Below are positions 33,460-38,610 of a stretch of DNA of 38,610 bases, one piece after another. Position 1 is the stretch's first letter; every line of letters starts with the position of its first letter. The stretch spans positions 1 through 38,610 of the forward strand of contig NZ_LQPC01000067.1 of the NCBI RefSeq assembly GCF_002101705.1, given 5' to 3'. The position numbers and the translations under genes are program-made. The notes beneath the pieces were generated by a model, which was given only the letters and a program-made list of their open reading frames with translations, was not told the DNA's origin and did not search any database. Source of the DNA: Mycolicibacterium iranicum. GTDB taxonomy: Bacteria > Actinomycetota > Actinomycetes > Mycobacteriales > Mycobacteriaceae.

Positions 33460-34206
33460 TTGACCAAGCCAGTAATTCGACCACCAGGGTGCGCGCTGGT
33501 GACCGGCGCTTCAAGAGGCATCGGGGCCGAAACCGCGCGACAGCTCGCACGCGACGGATGGCCCGTCGCCGTCAACTACCACAGCAACGAACGCGCAGCG
33601 CAGTCAGTTGTCGAGGAAATTGCGCGCGAGGGAGGTCGCGCAGCGGCATTCGCCGCGGACATCGCCGACCGGCAAGCGCCGTCGATATTGAACGACGCGA
33701 TCGTCGCCGAATTCGGCGTACCCATCCTCGTACTGGTCAACAATGCGGGCATCGCCCGCGATCGCCTCACTATCCACTTGGAGGATGACGACTGGGACGC
33801 TGTGGTGGACACCAATCTGGGTGCAGCGTTTCGCATCACACGTGCCGTTCTCGCCGACATGCGCCGGGCCCGGTTCGGTCGAGTCATCAACATTGCGTCC
33901 GTCGCCGGCCTACGCGGACGCCCCGGCCAGGGTAACTACGCGGCTGCGAAGGGCGGTCTCATCGCCTGGACGAAAGCAGTTGCGCTCGAGGTCGCTCGCC
34001 GCGGAGTCACCGTCAATGCGGTCGCCCCAGGCTGGATCGAGACCGACATGACTGCTGAGGTCCCTGGAGACCGGCTGGATCGCATCCCTGCTCGTCGCGT
34101 CGGCCTGCCGCGCGAGGTGGCTGCCTGTGTAAGGTTTTTGGCGTCGGAGGAGGCGAGTTACGTCACCGGTGCAGTGCTGCCCGTGGACGGAGGATTGAGC
34201 ACCTAA
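33460..34206 (+). CDS. FabG-like 3-oxoacyl-thioester reductase (SDR)
   Basis: The 248-aa classical SDR has TGASRGIGAETARQL, VNNAGIARD, NIASVAGLRGRPGQGN, YAAAK (YxxxK) and the C-terminal VTGAVLPVDGGLS. These are the hallmarks of 3-oxoacyl-ACP reductases. TTG 33460 is chosen because ACGGAGGA lies 6 nt upstream; an ATG-like start 36 nt earlier has no such site. It precedes the AfsA-like gene by 30 nt, so it could reduce a beta-keto or butenolide intermediate of the same pathway, as reductases beside afsA homologues in Streptomyces do. It is also compatible with lipid chain processing alongside the MaoC-like gene. Confidence 0.9.
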   Translation: MTKPVIRPPGCALVTGASRGIGAETARQLARDGWPVAVNYHSNERAAQSVVEEIAREGGRAAAFAADIADRQAPSILNDAIVAEFGVPILVLVNNAGIARDRLTIHLEDDDWDAVVDTNLGAAFRITRAVLADMRRARFGRVINIASVAGLRGRPGQGNYAAAKGGLIAWTKAVALEVARRGVTVNAVAPGWIETDMTAEVPGDRLDRIPARRVGLPREVAACVRFLASEEASYVTGAVLPVDGGLST

Positions 34207-34222
34207 CCGCTCGCCCCGGTGT

Positions 34223-34228
34223 TAAAAT
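34223..34228 (+). promoter_or_regulatory. Putative leaderless promoter of the AfsA-like gene
   Basis: TAAAAT (TAnnnT) lies 8 nt upstream of the ATG at 34237. No ribosome site is present in between. This spacing puts the transcription start at or next to the A of the start codon, the arrangement of leaderless transcripts, which are common in mycobacteria. Confidence 0.45.
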
Positions 34229-34236
34229 CTTGTTCC

Positions 34237-35250
34237 ATGACGTCATCCTCGTCGCTGTCGGACGTCGTAAGAGACGCCGGGCTCACATTCGACCAAATGG
34301 TGCCGCGCGGTCTGGTCCATAAGCGAGCAATCGAGGAAGTTCTGCTCTGCGACTACAAGCAACTCGGGCCCAATGAGTATCTGGTGGCGGCGCAGCTGCC
34401 ACGATGCCACAGCTACTTCAGCGACGTCTGCTTGCCGTACTACGATTTCACGGCGCTCGGTGAGGTGATGCGCCAGTCAGGTCTTCTCACTGGTCATTGC
34501 TTCCACGACGTCCCGCCGGGAACCCATTACATCTTCCGGAAGGTCTCCGGCAAGAACGAACGCGAAGACGTCGAAACCATGCGCATCGGGGACACGCCGA
34601 CCGATCTCCTTGTCCACTACAGCGTTCGGAACTTGCGTCTGCGCCGCAACCGGCTGACGTCCTTCGAGGCTTTCGGACAGATGTACGCCAACGGAGCATA
34701 CGTAGGCAGCGGCTACGGGTTCTGCCAGCTGCTGCCGCCCGACAGCTACGGCGCCATGCGAGACATGATGCGCGACCCCGAGGGGGCGGCAGACCGAACG
34801 ACGGAGTCGCCGGACCCCGTCTCGGTCGAGCCGCTCGATCCTGTGATGGTCGGAAGACGCGACGTACGCAATGTCGTCATCGGCGCGTTCGCGAGCGGCG
34901 ACACTCCTGATACCTATACAGCCGGACTCGTGATCCGACCAGATCACAGGGTCTTCTTCGACCATCCTCAGGACCATGTCCCTGGCCCGCTTCTTATTGA
35001 GGCCATCCGTCAGCAAGCGCTCCGCGCAGCATGCGTGCACCACAACCTTCACTCGGAAAAGGTGTACATCGCCAAGGTAGACATTGAGTTCAGTAGCTTT
35101 CTGGAGCTCGACGCACCGACGGCCGTGACCGCTAAAGTTGGCGCGCTTCGCCGCTCGCCTGACGGCGGAGAACTCACCGTCACGTTGACCATCGGTCAAA
35201 GCGGCACTATCGCGGCGGAAAGCGCATTGACCGTCATCGCACTTGATTGA
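34237..35250 (+). CDS. AfsA-family protein (gamma-butyrolactone biosynthesis-like), double hotdog
   Basis: The 337-aa product looks like the A-factor synthase AfsA/ScbA family. The first hotdog has VPRGLVHKRAIEEVLLCDYK, then EYLVAAQLPRCHSYFSD, the pattern at the start of AfsA proteins. The second repeats the fold with the hallmark FFDHPQDHVPGPLLIEAIRQ near residue 245. AfsA proteins condense a beta-ketoacyl thioester with dihydroxyacetone phosphate, giving a butenolide that reductases convert to gamma-butyrolactone signals. ATG 34237 is preferred over GTG 34219. No ScbR-type receptor lies adjacent. The family match is firm; whether the product is a signal is inference. Confidence 0.9.
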   Translation: MTSSSSLSDVVRDAGLTFDQMVPRGLVHKRAIEEVLLCDYKQLGPNEYLVAAQLPRCHSYFSDVCLPYYDFTALGEVMRQSGLLTGHCFHDVPPGTHYIFRKVSGKNEREDVETMRIGDTPTDLLVHYSVRNLRLRRNRLTSFEAFGQMYANGAYVGSGYGFCQLLPPDSYGAMRDMMRDPEGAADRTTESPDPVSVEPLDPVMVGRRDVRNVVIGAFASGDTPDTYTAGLVIRPDHRVFFDHPQDHVPGPLLIEAIRQQALRAACVHHNLHSEKVYIAKVDIEFSSFLELDAPTAVTAKVGALRRSPDGGELTVTLTIGQSGTIAAESALTVIALD

Positions 35251-35342
35251 CTGGAACGGATTGCATGACTCGTATGGTCGCTCAGCGCGACCGTTCGGAG
35301 ACGTCTTGACGTGACTACCCGCCCGGTTTGAGGTCAAAGGCG

Positions 35343-35377
35343 CTCGGTGGGCCCATAGGCGCGCTGGGCCCACCGAG
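35343..35377. terminator. Strong bidirectional hairpin terminator
   Basis: CTCGGTGGGCCCA at 35343-35355 pairs perfectly with TGGGCCCACCGAG at 35365-35377 around a 9-nt loop: a 13-bp GC-rich stem. It lies between two converging genes, 92 nt after the AfsA-like stop and 89 nt from the stop of the opposing gene. It probably separates two oppositely oriented units. Confidence 0.75.
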
Positions 35378-35466
35378 GTTACCGCCGTGCTACCGGGACT
35401 TCCAGGATTACTTAGTCGTGCAAACTCATCATCAGTGCTGACGATTTCCAGAGAGCCGGCGAGCAC

Positions 35467-35913
35467 TCAGGACGAGGTACCGGCGCTCGCCGCTTCGCCG
35501 GTCTTCACGGGCGGGAACCACGGCGCTCCGCGCAGCGGGCGATAATCCGCGATCGGGAACGCCGCGATCGCAGTGAAGATCAGCGCGGCATACACGCCGT
35601 ATTCCCGGGTGGCGTTCTCCGGGAAATTGAAGAGCAGCCACACGAAGAGCAGCATCGAGATGACGTTGAGGAGGTCGGTTCCGCCGATGATCGACACATC
35701 GGGACGCATGAAGCCGTACTGGCCGCCTGTGACCGCCGTCAGGATGCCGAAGGCACCGCAGATGAGGAAATACAGGGCCGCGACGGTATTGAAGTCCCAG
35801 CCGTTCAGGTGCGCGCCGTCGACAGCGGCCCACGGCAGGAAAAGGGATGCGATGACCAACGCTCCGCCGACGCCGGAAGCCACTCGTTGCCATACAGGGG
35901 TTTTCGCTACCAT
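35467..35913 (-). CDS. Small four-helix membrane protein, function unknown
   Basis: The 148-aa protein has four hydrophobic segments: about residues 13-30 (GVGGALVIASLFLPWAAV), 42-60 (TVAALYFLICGAFGILTAV), 82-98 (LNVISMLLFVWLLFNF), and 106-122 (YGVYAALIFTAIAAFPIA). The tail is hydrophilic. I do not recognise the family. ATG 35913 is well supported by GGAGG 7 nt upstream. It is the last gene of the minus-strand set, 94 nt below the FAD oxidoreductase, so it may serve the same pathway. Confidence 0.82.
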   Translation of the reverse strand: MVAKTPVWQRVASGVGGALVIASLFLPWAAVDGAHLNGWDFNTVAALYFLICGAFGILTAVTGGQYGFMRPDVSIIGGTDLLNVISMLLFVWLLFNFPENATREYGVYAALIFTAIAAFPIADYRPLRGAPWFPPVKTGEAASAGTSS

Positions 35914-36007
35914 GTTCGTCCTCCGTGTGATTGTGACGGCTGGTTCGCCGCCGCTTCCTCAGCACCGACTCTCGCTGCTGGTCGCACCATCGATCGGTAG
36001 TTCCTCA

Positions 36008-37372
36008 TCACTTGGCCGCCGCCCCTAGCGTCCTTCGCCTATTGGTGCTGACGTCAGCTCCTGGCGGGGTGGGTATCAATCGCTGAGCGGCGTCGTAGCC
36101 GGATCTGAAGCACGACTCGATCGAGACACCGCGCAGGTAGTCGCCTGCCAGCAACAGGCCTGGGAGGCTTCCGACGTGTTCATCGACGGTTCGGAGAAAC
36201 GCCGGATGGTCGCTGAGGTGAGCGCAGTACGCGTGGTCCCAACGTCGAGACACATAACCAAGACGGTCTTCGGCGCTCACAGGTATGTAGCGGTCAAGGC
36301 AAGCTTCGCCTTGTGTGAGCAGTTCTTCGCCGTCGGCACCTCGGGCCAGCAGGCGGCGAGCCGTGCGTCCGCTGAACGTGTAGCGCACGAAATCACGATC
36401 ATTCACGCCGTACACACCGGCGTTGCTCACCGGCTCTTCCTTCCCGAAGACCAGCGCACGCACCTGCTCGGTGAAGATGTCACGCGCATAGTGGGCAACG
36501 ACCACCGCACCGGGGAAGTAACGGACGTCGTCCAGCCATTCGGCAAGGGTCGGCCGGTGGGGACGTATGAGCTCAGCGGCAACGAAGGCGGGAGTGGCGA
36601 TTACAACAGCACCGTAGCGCCGGTCCTCAGGTGGTTGGCCGCGTGTCTGTGTGCGAATGCCCGTGATGCGATCGTCTTCGACAAGCAGACTCAGGACGCG
36701 CGTCTCAAGATGTACGTCGTGGGTGGCGGCGAACGATTCGAGAACGGGCCCGAATCCGTTGCTAAGCTGGTCGTAAGAGTCGAGGACCATACCGACATTT
36801 GCATTGAGCGTTCCGACGTAGAGCTCATCGGGCTCCGCTCCATTGGGACGAATGGTCAAAGAGCGCAGCGTGGCGTCGCAGAACTGGGCGCCGAACCGTT
36901 CAGTGAGTACGCGGTCACCCCGCCGCGTCCTGCGCTCAGCGTAGCGAGAGCCAAGGTACCGACGTGACTCGTTAAGACGCACTGCCGCAACAATTCTCCC
37001 GAAGCGCATGATATCGCGCTTGGGAGCTCGGGCGATGACATCGGCGAAGCCCCGCAGCTTGCGGCTGCTGTCGAACGTACGTAACGTGCCGTTCTCGACT
37101 CGCGATGAGTTGATGCCGAAGTATTCGTAAGGATGGTCGCCCATTGCTTCGGTGAACTCGCGGAACATTCGATAGGTCTTGCCGATGTTCTTGCCGCCGT
37201 AGGTGATTTCACGACCATCAAGTGTGGTGACTGCGCAGCGCCCCCCGAGAGCGGGTTGGGCCTCGAATACTTCAGGGCGTAGACCCGCTCGCTGGAGAAA
37301 GTAGGCGGTGGCGATTCCTGCCATACCGCCGCCGATGACAGCGACACGATCGTGGTCGTCTGACAGCTTCAC
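36008..37372 (-). CDS. FAD-dependent oxidoreductase, flavin amine oxidase/phytoene desaturase-like
   Basis: This 454-aa flavoprotein has an N-terminal dinucleotide motif VAVIGGGMAGIATAYFLQRAG, followed by GGRC. This is the GxGxxG...GGR pattern of the amine oxidase, protoporphyrinogen oxidase and carotenoid desaturase superfamily. The C-terminal FAD-contact segment is LLLAGDYLRGVSIESCFRSG. A central VVIATPAFVAAELI matches the ATP strand of the family. It should desaturate or oxidise a C-C or C-N bond; the substrate is unknown. ATG 37372 is at the conserved N-terminus. It lies 217 nt downstream of the methyltransferase on the same strand. Confidence 0.88.
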   Translation of the reverse strand: MKLSDDHDRVAVIGGGMAGIATAYFLQRAGLRPEVFEAQPALGGRCAVTTLDGREITYGGKNIGKTYRMFREFTEAMGDHPYEYFGINSSRVENGTLRTFDSSRKLRGFADVIARAPKRDIMRFGRIVAAVRLNESRRYLGSRYAERRTRRGDRVLTERFGAQFCDATLRSLTIRPNGAEPDELYVGTLNANVGMVLDSYDQLSNGFGPVLESFAATHDVHLETRVLSLLVEDDRITGIRTQTRGQPPEDRRYGAVVIATPAFVAAELIRPHRPTLAEWLDDVRYFPGAVVVAHYARDIFTEQVRALVFGKEEPVSNAGVYGVNDRDFVRYTFSGRTARRLLARGADGEELLTQGEACLDRYIPVSAEDRLGYVSRRWDHAYCAHLSDHPAFLRTVDEHVGSLPGLLLAGDYLRGVSIESCFRSGYDAAQRLIPTPPGADVSTNRRRTLGAAAK

Positions 37373-37589
37373 TGAACCGAGCCTAGCGCTGTCACGTAGT
37401 GGCGTCCTCGAATTGCACCAAACGCAGGAAACACGGGGCCAGTCGGCGATTGAATGAATCCGGCGATAGGCCCATGAGTCTGACCAAGGGTCGCGGTGGC
37501 TGCGCAGTCTCTGCTGTGCACGAAGATCTGCGTAGCACTCCGCTCAGCCGAATCAAACGCCGTGACGCGGCATCGGTGGTGGTACTGGC

Positions 37590-38450
37590 TCACTCGCCGG
37601 CCTGTCGGGACGCGCGCGGTGCAAGTTGGACGACTCCCGACCACGGAATGCGGGAAAGCTTACGCGGATTGGGGTCGGGAAGGTATCCGAACGGGAGGAG
37701 CATGAACGGCAGCCGATTCCGTCGTCCGGCTTCTTTGAATATTGATCGCACTTCCTCGACGGACCAATCCTCTCGCTCGAAGAATGCGACGCCTTCTGCC
37801 GGCCCGAACTTCATCGGCGCCCTGTCCAAACTCGGCATCTTTCGCATCATGTGCCGCACGATGAACGGACTGAGCAGATCGGTGATCCACGAGCGAATCT
37901 CGTCACGGTGCAGATCCTGCGCGAGACCGCGCACCTGGCCCGCATCGAGATAGAGAATGAGCCCTTCGGTGATCACCAAGGCGTTGCGGGCGCCGCCGAG
38001 CGCGTCGTTCAAGAAAGCGCGACGGCTGGCTGTGTCGGCAAGGTCGACACCTACCGAAGACATTCGACACCGGGGTGTTTCGTCGGCCAACAGCCGCTCT
38101 TTCTCGGCTATGAGCTCAGGGGTGTCAGCTTCGATCCAGTCGATCCCGCTGGGCAGATCAAGCCGGTAGGGGCGAGTGTCGAACCCAGCCGCGAGGTTGA
38201 CCACCCGGTCGCAGCCTCCGCCGACGGCTTCGGCGACGAGGCGATCTATCAGGATAGTGCGGGTTACCCACCACCAGCCGTTGCGTGCCATCCGGGGCGC
38301 AACCGCGGCGATGGCGCGACCATGTTCACCGGCGAGGCGTTCAGCGAGCGGGTCTTTGAACAGCGCGTCGTGACGGGCGGACTCTGCAGCTCGATATACC
38401 GCCATCCACCTAGCCGTGTCGGAAACATTCGAGATCGGGGACTCGGGCAC
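37590..38450 (-). CDS. SAM-dependent methyltransferase, mycobacterial TIGR00027/LCMT-like family
   Basis: The 286-aa methyltransferase of the leucine-carboxyl-methyltransferase-like family is strongly expanded in mycobacteria. The N-terminal ISNVSDTARWMAVYRAAE and FKDPLAERLAG are typical. The SAM motif is VVNLAAGFDTRPYRLDLP near residue 85, followed by IEADTPELIAEKERLL and the ITEGLILYLDAGQVRGL strand. Substrates for the family are largely unknown; carboxyl or hydroxyl O-methylation of lipids or polyketides is likely. ATG 38450 matches the family N-terminus. It lies 77 nt after the ketosynthase gene on the same strand. Confidence 0.93.
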   Translation of the reverse strand: MPESPISNVSDTARWMAVYRAAESARHDALFKDPLAERLAGEHGRAIAAVAPRMARNGWWWVTRTILIDRLVAEAVGGGCDRVVNLAAGFDTRPYRLDLPSGIDWIEADTPELIAEKERLLADETPRCRMSSVGVDLADTASRRAFLNDALGGARNALVITEGLILYLDAGQVRGLAQDLHRDEIRSWITDLLSPFIVRHMMRKMPSLDRAPMKFGPAEGVAFFEREDWSVEEVRSIFKEAGRRNRLPFMLLPFGYLPDPNPRKLSRIPWSGVVQLAPRASRQAGE

Positions 38451-38527
38451 AAGCTGCCTTCCTTGTCGAACCCTAGGCGGCGACGCTGGCGATCCGTGGA
38501 GTTGGTCGCTGACCGTGGGGATGGTTG

Positions 38528-38610
38528 TTAGGCGGCTTCGGGGCCGCTTCCGGCGGCGACGACGAGAACGTTGTTGTGTCCGCCGAATCCGAAGGAGTTG
38601 CTCAGGCCGA
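38528..38610 (-). CDS. Beta-ketoacyl synthase (KAS I/II, FabF-like), C-terminal end only
   Basis: Only the last 26 full codons lie in the window. They read GLSNSFGFGGHNNVLVVAAG, then SGPEAA and a TAA stop. SNSFGFGGHN is the invariant C-terminal segment of beta-ketoacyl-ACP synthases (the Phe-Gly gate residues). The gene would elongate an acyl chain on ACP by Claisen condensation with malonyl-ACP. It is the upstream member of the minus-strand set with the methyltransferase and FAD enzyme. This shows that the lipid or polyketide locus continues past the window edge. Confidence 0.88.
   Translation of the reverse strand, partial: GLSNSFGFGGHNNVLVVAAGSGPEAA

Overview
This 38.6 kb window comes from a high-GC actinobacterium, most probably a Mycobacterium/Mycolicibacterium. 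The evidence is an MmpL-type RND transporter, a SAM-methyltransferase of the family expanded in mycobacteria (TIGR00027 type), a very large LuxR/LAL regulator, many SDR enzymes, frequent GTG and TTG starts, and a remnant resembling the PknH-like sensor domain. The assignment rests on family content only; no rRNA or tRNA lies in the window.

Region 1 (1-14.3 kb) is redox and detoxification metabolism. A GlcD-like FAD oxidase, an epimerase and an alpha/beta hydrolase come first. Then follows a tightly coupled six-gene operon (3641-8822): NDH-2-like flavoprotein, cupin, NmrA-like protein, SDR, nitroreductase, and a sensor kinase with an N-terminal cyclic-nucleotide-type domain. A 939-aa LAL regulator runs convergently, its stop overlapping that of the kinase. 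An identical 26-bp dyad-symmetric element stands upstream of three transcription units (hydrolase, six-gene operon, and a degenerate SDR divergent from the LAL gene). This looks like a small local regulon with the LAL protein as the obvious candidate regulator. The degenerate SDR lacks the catalytic Tyr/Lys and most of the glycine motif, yet keeps its frame. An SDR/NmrA pair and a TetR regulator with an extra HTH follow.

Region 2 (15.1-23.6 kb) is a candidate aromatic or cyclic-compound catabolic cluster: P450, PucR-type regulator, fumarylacetoacetate-hydrolase-family enzyme, VOC/extradiol-dioxygenase-like protein, FAD monooxygenase and a TPP-dependent E1-like enzyme. Overlapping or nearly touching genes suggest co-transcription. 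The logic would be hydroxylation, ring cleavage, C-C hydrolysis and 2-oxoacid processing. The substrate is unknown.

Region 3 (23.6-25.4 kb) has no intact gene. It holds a cluster of GGCGGAT repeats around a strong hairpin, a fragment resembling the PknH extracellular domain, and short palindromes.

Region 4 (25.4-29.2 kb) carries a CPA2-type cation/proton antiporter, an MFS transporter with an N-terminal extension and a PadR regulator. Sampled lines are clearly lower in G+C than region 1, suggesting acquired DNA.

Region 5 (29.3-38.6 kb) looks like a lipid or fatty-acid-derived metabolite locus: MaoC-type hydratase, MmpL transporter, FabG-like reductase and an AfsA-family (gamma-butyrolactone synthase-like) gene. 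Beyond a strong bidirectional terminator there is an opposing set: the C-terminus of a beta-ketoacyl synthase at the window edge, a methyltransferase, an FAD-dependent oxidoreductase and a small four-helix membrane protein. An AfsA homologue beside a reductase and an MmpL exporter is the most novel-looking system here: a possible butyrolactone/butenolide-type signal or lipid pathway in a mycobacterium-like host.
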